A stretch of DNA of 64,000 nucleotides from Fragum whitleyi (lineage: Eukaryota; Mollusca; Bivalvia; Cardiida; Cardiidae): positions 49,204,517 to 49,268,516 of the forward strand of contig OX411543.1 in the NCBI GenBank assembly GCA_948146395.1, given 5' to 3'. This document shows, one piece after another, positions 18,827 through 30,941 of the stretch. Position 1 is the first letter of the stretch; every line of letters starts with the position of its first letter. Both the position numbers and the translations under genes were made by a program. The notes beneath the pieces were generated by a model. That model saw only the letters and a list, made by a program, of their open reading frames with translations. It did no database searches and was not told where the DNA came from.

Positions 18827-20110
18827 CTTTTTAGCTCACCTGAGCACGAAGTGCTCAAGGTGAGCTATTGGGATCCTAGAATGTCTGTCGTCAGTCGTGC
18901 GTCGTCCACAATTTCTTTAAACATCTTCTCCTCCTAAACCAGTGGGCCAATCTTGATGAAACTTGGCAGGGATGTTCCTTGGGTCAAGCTCTACTAAAGT
19001 TGTTCAAATAAATGAAATCCACCCTTAACTTTCCCTTTACCCTTAACAAAAAGGGTGAAAATATGAAAATCTTTAAAAATCTTCTTCTCTGAAACCAGAA
19101 GGCAGACAGCTTTCATATTTGGTATGTAGCATCATCTAGTGGACCTCTACCAAGTTTGTTCATATCAAGACCCTGGGTTCATATTTGGGCTTAGCCCGGG
19201 CCCAACCCTTTTTTCATAAAATCAAAGAGCGAAAATCTTTAAAAATCTTCTTCTCTGTAACCAGATGGCAGACAGCTTAAATATTTGGTGTGTAGCATCA
19301 CCTAGTGGGCCTCTACTAAGTTTGTATATAACAAGACCCTTGGGTCATATTTGGGCTTTGCACAGGTGCATCCCTTTATCTCTTATGAGCAAGAAGGGTA
19401 AAAAAATTAAAATCTTCAAAAATCTTCTTCTATGAAACCAGAAGGCAGACAGCTTTCATATTTGGTATGTTGCATCATCTTGTGGACCTCTACCAAATTT
19501 TTTCATATCAAGACCCTGGACTTGTTTGGGCTTTGCCCGGGCCCAACCCTTTTAACATAGAATCAAAAGGCAAAAATCTTTAAAAATATTCTTCTCTGTA
19601 ACCAGATGGCAGACAGCTTAAATATTTGGTGTGTAGCATCACCTAGTGGGCCTCTACCAAGTTTGTTCATATCAAGACCCTTGGGTCATATTTGGGCTTT
19701 GCACGGGTGCATTCCTTTATCTCCTATGAGCACGAAGGGTAAAAAAATGAAAATCTTCAAAAATCTTCTTCTATGAAACCAGAAGGCAGACAGCTTTCAT
19801 ATTTGGTATGTAGCATCATCTTTTGGACCTCTACCAATTTTGTTCATATCAAGACCCTAGGGTCATTTTTGGGCTTCACCTGGGGGCATCCCTTTCAGCT
19901 CATCTGAGCATGATGGGTGAAAATGGGAAAACCTTCAAAGATCTTCTTCTCTGAAACCAGAAGGCAGACAGCTTTCATATTTAGAATGTAGCATCATCTT
20001 ATGGACCTCTTCCAAATTTCTTCATATCAAGACCCTGGGGTCACTTTTGGGGTCCACCCGGGTGCATCCCTTTTTACATAGAATCAAAGAGCAAAAAGGC
20101 ATATCTGTCT
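18827..20110 (+). mobile_element. Pearl/Helentron-associated-like element H3 (AGCTCACCTGAGC head, 3' end missing)
   Basis: Same head family as H1 (AGCTCACCTGAGCACGAAGTG, GCTCAAGGTGAGCTA), followed by about six units of 165-178 bases (GGCAGACAGCTTTCATATTT). After about 20110 the array stops without the expected inverted head or terminal hairpin, so the 3' end is lost. Confidence 0.75.
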
Positions 20111-20251
20111 TGCTCTTTGCATATTTAATCAAAAGGTGATCAACCGCTTGTTGATGTACGTGGTCCCTAAAAACAAGTTCTACTGTATATTGTTGTTCTA
20201 AAATTAGGACATTTCATGACACCTATGATAAAGATACAAGATAATTAATAG

Positions 20252-20722
20252 AACAAGATGTGTTTGTGAAACACGAATGCCCCCGTAACGGCATTTTTTT
20301 CAAAGTTTGACCATGACAGATGACCTTGACCTTGTCACATGACTTTGACTTTGGTACCAGCAGATGCAGATCATTGAGATCTATCATCATGCCAAATATT
20401 AGCTTTGTATCTTGAATAGGCTTGAAGATATTGGCAAGGTTAAGTTTTCGGGTAAAGTTTTCGGATGTTTGACCTTGACAGATGACCTTGACCTTGTCAC
20501 ATGACCTTGACTTTGGTACCAGCGGATGCGGATCATTGAGATCTATCATCATGCCAAATATTAGCTTTGTATCTTGAATAGGCTTGAAGATATTGGCAAG
20601 GTTAAGTTTTCGGACAGAGGGGCGGACAGACGGACAGACAGACAAACGGACGGACGGACAGACAGACAGAAGCACATGAGTTAAACAATATGCCCCCGAT
20701 CTATCGATGCGGGGGCATAAAA
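20252..20722 (-). mobile_element. GCCCCCG-class tandem element P1
   Basis: On the minus strand it starts with the hairpin TATGCCCCCGCATCGATAGA facing TCGGGGGCATA, then CTGTCTGTCCGTCCG repeats, two units of about 155 bases (CTTCAAGCCTATTCAAGATA, AAGGTCATGTGACAAGGTCA) and a 3' end with inverted GGGGGCATTCGTG, the hairpin GTGTTTCACAAACAC and ATCTTGTT. Same layout as the H elements. Confidence 0.85.
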
Positions 20723-21002
20723 AAGTTAAAAAGGGATTTTCTGCAAGTTGTACTTGCTAACCCTGTAGTGTTCTATTGCAACAGAATAAAAAGCGCTTTG
20801 ATAAAGGTTAATCACATCAATCCTTATCTTTTAAGGATCTTTTAAGGTTACCTGACATATCTTAGGTCATGTATCAAGGTCAAACTAAATTAAAAGGTAT
20901 TTAAATGTTTTAGAAACACATCTTTTTCACTTGAAAAATCATTGTGACAAAAGAATAAATTGCTTGTACCAAGGGGGCATATTTAGCTCTACTAGCCATG
21001 AC

Positions 21003-21286
21003 CATTTAGCCGGTTTTTGAGATAACCCGAGGTATTGACATAGCCTTAATGTTGTTGTTGTCTTCAATGTGCAAAAACTTTGGCATTTTGTGATATCTCT
21101 GGTTCTACTGATGGCATTCACTTAAAACTTGGCCTACATTTTCACCATCAAAAGAGCAACCTATATAATCAAGGGGGATAAAACTTGGTGCATTTTGTGC
21201 ATATTATGACCCTTTTTTGACTTCTTTTTTTTTTCCCACTATCTAGCACTCAACAGCTGAATGTAGGCACCCGTAGTCAGTGCTCT
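21003..21286 (+). mobile_element. Pearl/Helentron-associated-like element K1 (GCACCCGTAGnCGGTGC tail)
   Basis: The body carries TTTTGTGATATCTCTGGTTC, AAGAGCAACCTAT, and the tail CAACAGCTGAATGTAGGC with the hairpin CACCCGTAGTCAGTG then CTCTT. Related copies: 28791-29311 and 36733-37017 (both minus) and a tail at 43440-43516. H4 begins exactly where it ends. Confidence 0.65.
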
Positions 21287-22468
21287 TTTTAGCTCGCCCA
21301 GGACGAAAGTCTCGGAAGAGCTATTGTCATACCCTCGGATGTCAACGTCGGCGTCAGCATCGGCGTCCGCATTAGGTTAAGGTTTTTTATTTCTATAAAT
21401 ATTTATCCTAGAGGCTTTATTTTTTACAGAAACACTCATTAGGGCATAGGCTTTCATTTGAGACCAACATCCATATCGAAATGACCTTTAGACTGTGACC
21501 TTGGCCCTTTCAAAAAAGTTTAAACCAAAAACTTTAACCAAAAAAACTTTAACCTTGCTTATATTTTCTGAAAGCTTTTAACTAGAGACATCATTACTTC
21601 ATATGCACACACATTAGGTGATAGGCTTTTACCAGAGACAAAGGTCCTTGACAATTTGACCTTGACCTTGACCCTTTGTGGACTTAACAAAACTTTAACC
21701 AAAAACTTTAACCGAAAACTTCAACCTTGCTTACATTTTCTGAATGCTTTAACCTAGGGACATCATTACTTCATATATATACTCACCAGGCGATAGGCTT
21801 TCACCAGAGACCAAGGTCCTTCACAATTTGACCTTGACCTTTACCTTTTGTGGACTTAGAAAAACTTTAACCGAAAACTTTAACCGAAAACTTCAACCTT
21901 GCTTACATTTTCTGAATGCTTTAACCTAGGGACATCGCTTCTTCATTTACATACTCATTAGGTGATAGCCTTTTGCGAGGGAACAAGGTCCTTGATAATT
22001 TGACCTTAACCTTGACCTTTTATGGACTTGGGAAAAACTTAAACTGAAAAACTTTAACCAAAACTTCAACCTTGCTTATATTTTCTTGAAGCTTTAACCT
22101 AGGGACATCATTACTTCATTTACATACTCACCAGGTGATAGGCTTTCACCAGAGACCAAGGTCCTTTATATATATATATATATATAATATATTTTCATAA
22201 TATATGGCATAGGTTAAAATGAATACTCTCACATTTCAAATACAAAAAAGGAACATTAAAGTTGTTTATTCTTGAATGATATCAATTAATTTCTTATTAT
22301 ACAATCTGTCTTCAGGTCTTGTCAAATTATATCCTCAGGCTCCCTAGATCTTTTTAGTACCTTCTCCCCCCCTTCCAATAGCTTCCTTCCAAGGTACATG
22401 ATTTTGCATATATATATGTGACAAGCATCCAATAGGGCGAGCTATGTTGTCCTCTGACAACTCTTGTT
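21287..22468 (+). mobile_element. Pearl/Helentron-associated-like element H4 (AGCTCGCCCAGGAC head)
   Basis: Head TTTTTAGCTCGCCCAGGACG, then GTCGGCGTCAGCATCGGCG, then about five units near 170 bases (ACCTAGGGACATCATTACTT, CACCAGAGACCAAGGTCCTT). The array is cut at a TA microsatellite (22165-22190) and unrelated sequence follows; the 3' end is present with inverted AGGGCGAGCTA, the hairpin GTTGTCCTCTGACAAC and CTCTTGTT. Confidence 0.8.
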
Positions 22469-22858
22469 TTTACTTGTTACCATCTGTCTGTCTGCAAACT
22501 TAACATTTTCCTATAACTTTCGAATTTTTCAAGTTATAAATCACATAATTTGCACGAAGGTCAAGGTCATCTGACATGGTCAATTATCAATATCAATCCT
22601 ACTTAACTTATTTAGGGGGACTATATATAACTGTTTTTCAAATGCTTTATGTTTCAAGTTTGACCAGTCAAAAACTTTTGAAAAATAGGTAAGGGTTAAC
22701 CAGCCAAAATATTTTAAATTTAATTGTATGTCTATCAGTATTAGTTCTTTATATATCTTAAGGAGTCAGATATATTATACTTCAGTCATAATTGTTTTGC
22801 CTTTGTGTTCATTGTTAATTTATTTATGTTGTAGAATAAGACTGGTTATCAGAAACCA
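22469..22858. other. Spacer with worn repeat, no gene
   Basis: Contains CCATCTGTCTGTCTGC and AAGGTCAAGGTCATCTGACA, marks of a degraded array element. No frame of interest. Confidence 0.4.
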
Positions 22859-22992
22859 GCTCTGTGCTCAGGAAGGCAAAACAGTGCAAAACTGTTTGCC
22901 AATTATACACAACTTTGCATGTGCACTTGCATGCAAAGTTGTGTATAATTTGCAAACAGTTTGAACTGTTTTGTCATCCTGAACAAAGGGCT
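22859..22992. repeat. Fold-back element (GTTCAGGATG family)
   Basis: AAACTGTTTGCCAATTATAC and its inverted partner flank the palindrome GCATGTGCACTTGCATGC; outer blocks AAACAG/CTGTTT and the ATCCTGAAC end are as in 17492-17618. Confidence 0.75.
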
Positions 22993-24437
22993 GGTACATT
23001 TAGCTTTAAAATAATGTAGTCACGATGTTGTAAATTGTTGAGTTTTATTGGCTATTTATTTTCTATAAACTTTTAAGTTTTTAAAGGAATGTATTGTATT
23101 TTTTAAACTAGAAACATTAAAAAAAAAAGAATAAGCAACATAGAGCTTAAATGTTGTTGTATATGCCCCAATGGCAAAAATATTGTAAAAATTGATTTGT
23201 CAAGCCTGCTTCTGGTGAGCTAGACAGACTTGTAACTTACAAGTTGATATTTGTGCAATAATCAGGATACAAGTCCAATTTGAATTTGTCAAGACCTTTA
23301 TCAGGAGTATATTGTTTTTGTCCTGGGTGTTTGTTTCTCTCTGTATGTCATTTTGTCTGTGGCTCTGTTTTACCCCCAAATCAATAATATTTGCTGCAAC
23401 TTTGATCAGTAAGGAGAATTATAATACGTCCTATGTCGCGGAAGTGAAATAACACAGTTGAATATTGTTGATATTACACTGCTGTTACTACACTAGTGGA
23501 ATAACTATGCAATTGTGCTCAGAGCGAATAGCAACGCTACTTTGTAACTGGAAAAAGACTTCATAAAGTATATATTGTGACGGCAGTTTTAAACGGCGTT
23601 AGAAGTTTCACGGAATATTGAAATGTTGAATTTGAAGAATTTTGACAATTTTTCAGGTCATATTATAAAATAGAATATAAAATTTGTGTCCATAAAATAC
23701 AGAATTTATTAAACTCGTCATCTAAAACACATAAAAACTCGGCGGCCTTTTTTCATTATTGTCTGCCAACTCTTATGAATGGGATTTAAAGGTCAATTAA
23801 TGTTTGGTACACAGGAATTTCCATTTACAACTATAGTAAACCCTCGGTAGTTGATAGCTTAAGGGACTGGGAAATTTAATACAACTTAACATAGAACAAA
23901 CCAAGCGGATCAGGAATTTCTTGAAGGATAGAAAAGTGACATGATCTTCATGTACTCACTAAGATACAATAACAGTCGTTCACTACCAATTAACGGAAGT
24001 TGAAATAAAAGTAAGTGGCAAATTTTGACAGTTTAAGCAGTTGCCTTTCGCATATTTCTCATCTACAAGTTAGATATATGAATTTGTGCTACACATATAG
24101 ACAAGCTTCTGGGACTTGAAAACAGCTACAAATTATCAACATGCTAATAATACAGAGCTTTCTCAAAAATCAAGCCTGAAGGATGGATAGGAACATACCC
24201 ATGCCTAGGAACCACTGGTGTGCAAATTACCGACAGTTCACTGATATTGCTTTATATACAATGTATTTCCTTAATCAGGAAATTTATAAATGGTACCAAC
24301 ATGGTCTATTTCAAAGATTTGATAGTTATAACTGTGTTGGGCTTTAAAAATATGAGGAGGGACCATCAGTCTTTGAATCCCGTAAAACTTATTTTTGGAA
24401 AAGATATTATGTCCAGTGGGAGAAAAATTAATTATAT
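22993..24437. other. Intergenic spacer, nothing recognised
   Basis: About 1.4 kb between the convergent SLC35A4 and TTC24-like genes. A CTGGGTGTTTGTTTCTCTC region near 23310 may be another worn array head. No exon, RNA gene or inverted repeat that I can support. Confidence 0.4.
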
Positions 24438-24512
24438 ATTGAAAGCTTAGCACAAAACAGTTGTAACTGCCTATATAAATACAGGCAATTACAACTGTTT
24501 TGAACTGAACAA
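24438..24512. repeat. Palindrome (CAGTTGTAACTGCC type)
   Basis: AAACAGTTGTAACTGCCTAT faces AGGCAATTACAACTGTTTT. Same type as 24922-25004 and the inner palindrome at 53636-53710. Confidence 0.7.
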
Positions 24513-24921
24513 TGAATTTAGAAATAATGTGGTGGGATGGTAAAATGATCATTGTAGAGTCAGAAATTTTGTTCAAGAGCAAAACAAATGACTCTGATCT
24601 ACATGTGCAGTCTCAGGTTGGTACTCTTCATTCTTTTGCATATGAATCCTATTCTGGTGAAGTGTCAAATATGAGGCACGTCAGCTGAAAAGAGACCATC
24701 TCAATAGTGCTTAAAGTGTCAACCCTAGTAAGACTGCGTGGATTGAGTAGGATGACTTGGGTTGAAACTTTTAAGTGCACACTTTTTTTCTGAATCTAGA
24801 TGTAATTCTATCTTCTGTGAATTAATTTTTGTGTAACCTCTACTAGTTCCTATCCCCTTTTCAGACGGCACTTTTACGGGTTCCAATATGCACACTTTTC
24901 TTGTGATTGATCACATGTAAT

Positions 24922-25004
24922 ATATTGATTGCTCAGTGCTAAACAGTTATAACTGCCTATATGTTTATACGCAGTTATAACTGTTTCACGCTAAGCAATC
25001 AATA
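24922..25004. repeat. 83-bp palindrome (ATATTGATTGCT ends)
   Basis: ATATTGATTGCT at the left is exactly inverted by AGCAATCAATAT at the right; AAACAGTTATAACTGCCTAT faces GCAGTTATAACTGTTT. It lies 38 bases beyond the stop codon of the TTC24-like gene, probably in its 3' UTR. Confidence 0.8.
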
Positions 25005-25041
25005 TTCCCTACAATCCCAAGAGTATTGTCATAAGCAGAGT

Positions 25042-25373
25042 TTATGTTAAACTTGTCTTTGACTTTTTTATGTCCTGCTTTTTTGATTTTCTGCTGACAG
25101 TTCGTCGGAAAGACGAGTTTGTAGATGTTTGCGGTTCTGGACTTTTTTCATCTTGAACATCTTTCAGTTTCAAAATAGCCATTTCAAGTTTTGAGCTAAT
25201 TCGTCGACTGTTTTCTGCATCGAAGACATATTGGTTTGCCTCTCTGTAACTCTCAACTGATTTCTGGTATTTCCCTTGATTATAATATACAGCTCCCAGT
25301 CCTTCACAGGCTTGCCACATCAAGTGTTTATCTTCTACATAATACAAAGAAAAATTCGTATCTTGGCTAGACT
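25042..25373 (-). CDS. TTC24: TTC24-like last exon
   Basis: Acceptor taken as TTACTGTAG before 25373; an alternative in-phase acceptor (ACAAAG) lies 21 bases upstream. Codes a TPR (ACEGLGAVYYNQGKYQKSVE) and a tail rich in K, S and R ending in TAA at 25044-25042. Confidence 0.85.
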
Positions 25374-28300
25374 CTACAGTAACATTTAATTCTTTGTTTT
25401 TTAGCTCCACTGGCTGAAAGCCACTGGGGCTATTGTCATGGCGTTGTGTCCGTCGTGCGTCCGTCCGTCCGTGCGTCCGTGCGTGCGGTCGTAAACTTTT
25501 TCTTTAAAAATCTTCTCCTCAGAAACTACTGGATGGATTTCAACCAAACTTCACAGGAATGATCCTTGAGTGACCCTCTTTCAAAGTTGTTCAAGAAATT
25601 TTGATCCAATGAAAAACATGGATTTAATGGGCGTGGCAAATTTCCAAATATGGTAAAAAGTGACTTTTCTCAGGTTCTAATTGATGGATACCAATAAAAT
25701 TTTACATGATTGATCCTTGGGTGACCCTTTATCAGTCTACAAAAAGTTATTTTGATTAGATGAAAAATATGCATTTTATGGGCGGAGGTCATTTCTCTAT
25801 ATGTTATATAGTGGAAACTTTGAAAATCGTTTTCTCAGAAACTAACTCATAGATATCAACCAAATTTTACATGATTGATCCTTGGGTGACCCTTTATCAG
25901 TCTACCAAAAGTTATTGTGACCAAATGAAAAATATGTATTTAATGGGCGGAGGTCATTTCTCATTATGTTATATAGTGGAAACTTTGAAAATCATTTTCT
26001 CAAAAACTAACTGATAGATATCAACCAAATTTTACATGAATGATCCTTGGGTGACCCTATATCAGTCTACCAAAAATTATTGTGATGGAATGAAAAATGT
26101 GTATTTTATGGGCGGAGGTCATTTCTCTCTATGTTATATAGTGAAAACTTTGAAAATCATTTTCTCAGAATGAAAGTGATGGATATCAACCAAATTTCAC
26201 AGGAATGATCCTTGAGTGATTCTTTATCAGTCTATTAAAAATGTTTGTGCTCGGATGAAAAATATGTATTTTATGGGCGGAGGTCATTTCTCTCTATGTT
26301 ATATAGTGGAAACTTTGAAAATCATTTTCTCAGAATGTAATCAATGGATATCAATCAAACTTCATTAGTATGATCCTTGGGTGATCCATTATCATGCAGC
26401 CAAAAATTATCGTGATTGGATGAAAATTATTATGTCTTTTATTGGCGGAGGTAATTTCTCCATATGTTTTAATAGTGGAAACTTTGAAAATCATTTCAAC
26501 ATAAATAGAACCCAAAATATCTAAAAAATCTTGTCAAAGCTTTGATTACAAGAATTTCAAGCCTGTGGAGCGACTCAAGCCATTCATGGCTTTCTAGTTC
26601 ATTACTTAACCCTTTGCTGTTTAATCCCTGCTTTTTACGTGCCAGTGATTTTATGATTGAGAAAACATTGTGAAAAAAGAAGAAATTGCTTCTGACAAGC
26701 AATTTCTTCTTTTTTCACACTCTTTTCTACCCTACAGAATGGTTATTTTTCAAATTAAATCCACTTTAAATTTTCGTCTGCAAAACCTTTGAATTTGGAC
26801 AGGTCCAAACTTTTGTAAAACAGGAAAGGGTTAACATCAAAATCTTAGACTGGATCATTTTTAAAGAAGCAAAATGTGACAATTTCTAGTTGATGAGACA
26901 TTAAGTTTGTCTTGTGGAAAGAAAACATTTTGGATGATGCAATTGCTTGTAACTTTGTATATGTATCCCTTCATGCTAAAGGGACCATCTGGGTAGCCTG
27001 TGAAGTGTTGACCCTAGTCAGACTGGACGCACTGTGCAGCCTGAATAGAGTCAACACTTTGCTGATTTTCTGAATCAAGAATAATCAATCTACCTTCCTT
27101 TAGATGAATTTTTGAAATGTGACCTGTGTTTGACCTCTACTGAAACCATTCTCTTTGCCAAATTTTAATTTTACTCAGTTCCTAGATTGTCCCTTTTTGC
27201 TTGATGAGTCATGTATATTCCACAATGTTTTCGAAAAGTTTGAAGAAGATATTTTCTATATCATTATGCCCCCACATCGATAGATCGGGGGCATATTGTT
27301 TTACTCATGTCCATCTGTCTGTCTGTCCGTCTGTCTGTCTGTCCGTCCGTCTGTCCGTCTGTCCGAAAACTTAACCTGAAAACTTAACCTTGCCAATATC
27401 TTCAAGCCTATTCAAGATACAAAGCTAATATTTGGCATGATGATAGATCTCAATGATCCGCATCCGCTGGTACCAAAGTCAAGGTCATGTGACAAGGTCA
27501 AGGTCATCTGTCAAGGTCAAACTTCGAAAAAAAATGCCGTTACGGGGGCATTCGTGTTTCACAAACACATCTTGTTTTTTATGTAATCTTTTTATGCCCC
27601 TGTATCGAGAGATCGGGGGCATATTGTTTTACTCATGTCCGTCTGTCTGTCTGTCCCTCTGTCTATCCGTCCGTCTGTCGAAAACTTAACCTTGCCAATT
27701 TCTTCAAGCCTATTCAAGATACAAAGCTAATATTTGGCATGATGATAGATCTCAATGATCGCCATCCGTTGGTACCAAAGTCAAGGTCATGTGACAAGGT
27801 CAAGGTCATCTGTCAAGGTCAAACTTTGAAAAAACTTAACCCGAAAACTTAACCTTGCCAATATCTTCAAGCCTATTCAAGGTACAAAGCTAATATTTGG
27901 TATGATGATACATCTCAATGATCCGCATCCACTGGTACCAAAGTCAAGGTCATGTGACAAGGTCAAGGTCATCTATCAAGGTCAAACTTTTAAAAAAAAT
28001 GCAGTTACGGGGGCATTCGTGTTTCACAAACACATCTTGTTTATGTAACTTACTTCTCAGGAATGACTGGAGCAATTTGAATTGCAAAGGTCTTATGCAC
28101 AACTAGATATCATAGGGAGTAATTGTGTCTACTTTCATCTCATTCCCATTGATATTATAAGAGGAGTTGCGCACAAACAAAACAGCAATTTTCATTAAAT
28201 TCAAGGGCAGATAATTCAAGATTTCTTAGGAATGACTGGAGCAACTCATTGAGTAAATAATATCTGAATACCAGCCCCGTAAATCATTAAAACAACTTGC

Positions 28301-30910
28301 CAGCTTCTAACAGCTTTTGAATTGTGATGAGATTAATTAAGTTGAATATTACAAAAAAACACAATTATTTGTTAACCAAAAGCTTTGCAACTACAATTTA
28401 TTATCCATTATTAATGCCCTGGCAAGGAGGAGCCTAAGTAACAGGTCATTGCACTTAAGGTTAAGGAAAATCAGCTTTTATTTAAAAAAAACCTACTTCT
28501 AAAGAGAGTCGACACAAACGACTCGAGACCTTAACTCGTAGATTGGAAGCCAAACCCTTGTAACTTCAGCTTAATCAAGCTGAAGTAACGAGGCTTTGGT
28601 AACCAAATGATGAAATGTGTTCACTCTCTCAAAGCACATGAATTCTTAAGGTTTTAGGAAACAGTTATTTGCATTCGTCAACGATGATTACCGACTAAAA
28701 TTTTAAAGAAACCAAACTTTTGAATAGTAAACTGGCCAAATTACGTCACGGTTAAGCCCCCCCTGCCAGTTCAGTAATTACGCAGAATGATAATAGCACT
28801 GCCTACAAGTGCCTGCTCTTAGCTGTTTGGTGCTGGATTACAGATAAAAATATTGAAGTTGAAAAGGAGGCATTATTTGAATAAAATACATGTAGAGTTG
28901 CCCCCTCCCCCTTGATAGTATAGCTTTCTCTTTTGATAGTGAAAAAGTGTGCCAAGTCTCCATTGAGCTCCCTTAGTTAACACTTTCCTGTTATACAAAA
29001 TTTTGGACCTGTCCAAATTCAAAGGTTTTGCAGACGAAAATTTAAAGTGGATTTAATTTGAAAAATAACCATTCAGTAGGGTAGAGAATAGTGTGGAAAA
29101 AGAAGAAATTGCTTTTCAGAAGCAATTTCTTCTTTTTTCACAATGTTTTCTCAATCATAAAATCACAGGCACGTAATAAGCAGGGATTAAACAGCAAACG
29201 GTTAAACCAAAGATATCACAAAATGTTAAAGTTTACCACAATGACTTTGACCACAACAAGGACAGCACAAAGGCTATATCAGTACCTAGAGTTTTCTCCC
29301 AAAAAGTCAAGCTAAAAGGCAATCAATAATATTTGTGATTTTTATAGAGTCCATATATGATTACCTTAATTTTAATGTTCTATGGGATTATGTGAGTGAA
29401 AAGCTAGGATACTTACCATTTTCTTCGGCTTTACCTAAAGCTGTAGTGAAGGATAATTCACATGCTTTCTCACTCTTTGCGTCATCCAACCGACTATAAG
29501 CATGAGCCATGTTAAGGCAACATTGGGCCATACCATTACATTTTTCCTTTCCATCTTTAATTTTTCCTGAAGTTAAAATACATATTTCTTGTCTACTCAA
29601 ATATTGTATCCTTTTCTGGAGTAAGCTATTTTGGGGATAAAGTTTCTTTGAAACATTTCCAACAATTTCATGTTTGCATAATGGACCTACATTGAGCAGC
29701 CTTGACCACATAGTGCATTAAAAGTATTCTGCTTTTGTGTACAGACACTACAGGTCTATAGCTAAATATATCGTCTTTGCTTGCCAAGGGTGACGCCTAC
29801 TTCGTGTTTTATTCTTAAGATGTAGTGGGCATCACCCTAGGCTAGCTAAGATGAGCTAAATATTGAGGACATAATAATTAATTAACCTGTTCAGACTGAG
29901 GATGCACAGGCTGAATTGAGTCTAAACATAGATCGTTGGACATGTTATGCACAGGCACATTTTCAAAATTCATTTAGTTACAACACTAATTTGAAACAAG
30001 ATTTTTAGGGGCAGAGTTAATTATATGTACTGGCATGGAGAAAATAATAATATGTATCTTAAAATGTCAAATGATATCTGGTCAAAGTTGGGAGAATTTG
30101 TCATGATAAAGCTTTGAAAAGTCATTCTAATTTTCATAGTGGAGTCCAGATAACATTGACACTAACATATGATTTTTATCATGCATTAGAGTGAGTGATC
30201 AAAGGTCAAATTTGTCTATACCAGTATAGACAAAATTGACCTTTGATCACTCACTCTAAATTGTGGAACTATAACTGTCGCGTGAAAAATCGATAATAGC
30301 CATATCTGAAGTCCGATAGATGGGCGCGGTAGGCGTGGCGTTAATTGACGCCAACAGCCAATCGTAATCGGTTATTCGTAGACCTTGTAGGCGGAGCCTG
30401 ACTATCAATGAATTGAATCTAGACTCTGCCCGACAATGTGTTTTGGCGATTGTTAGGCATAAACGAAACACGTGAACTATCAATATATTGATCGAAGCAG
30501 TTGATTCACTAATTATATACCGGTAATTGAATTCGAGCAGGGCCCCAATTTAGACGAAGACAATCGTAAGACAACATAATTGACCCGATTTGTTCGTAAC
30601 AAGTAAATGATTAGTCCGTGTCCTTCGAACTGTCCCGAATCTCTTTTACCTTTTTTAAAATCGGTATTTTGACTTAAAACAATTATTTAATTAAAGAAAT
30701 GTCCCGAAAAAAAAAAAACACGAAACGAATTACCACTACCGGTGAATCTCTGAAACACCGTGAATGTGCTTAATTCCGTCGGATACCGTATTTCGAAAAT
30801 GGAAAGCTCCGGATCAGCCTACTGATCAGACACGTGTTGAAATGAAAAAAAAAAAAAAAATGAACACAAATCAAGAGACAAGTGGTTCGGAAAGTTTAAT
30901 TATTTCAATC

Positions 30911-30941
<31 letters not shown>

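Noticed and set aside
20223..20675. 150-codon minus-strand frame
   Set aside because: Made of two units and the CTGTCTGTCCG stretch of tandem element P1, so its internal repeat (KLNLANIFKPIQDTKLIFGM) is array sequence, not a protein domain.
25399..26599. CRISPR array or ordinary satellite
   Set aside because: Units are about 165 bases with no spacers, and the array is bounded by specific head and tail sequences, so it is a mobile element in a eukaryotic genome.
30256..30483. Minus-strand frame beside the palindrome
   Set aside because: No family resemblance; the less AT-rich composition alone is not evidence for coding.
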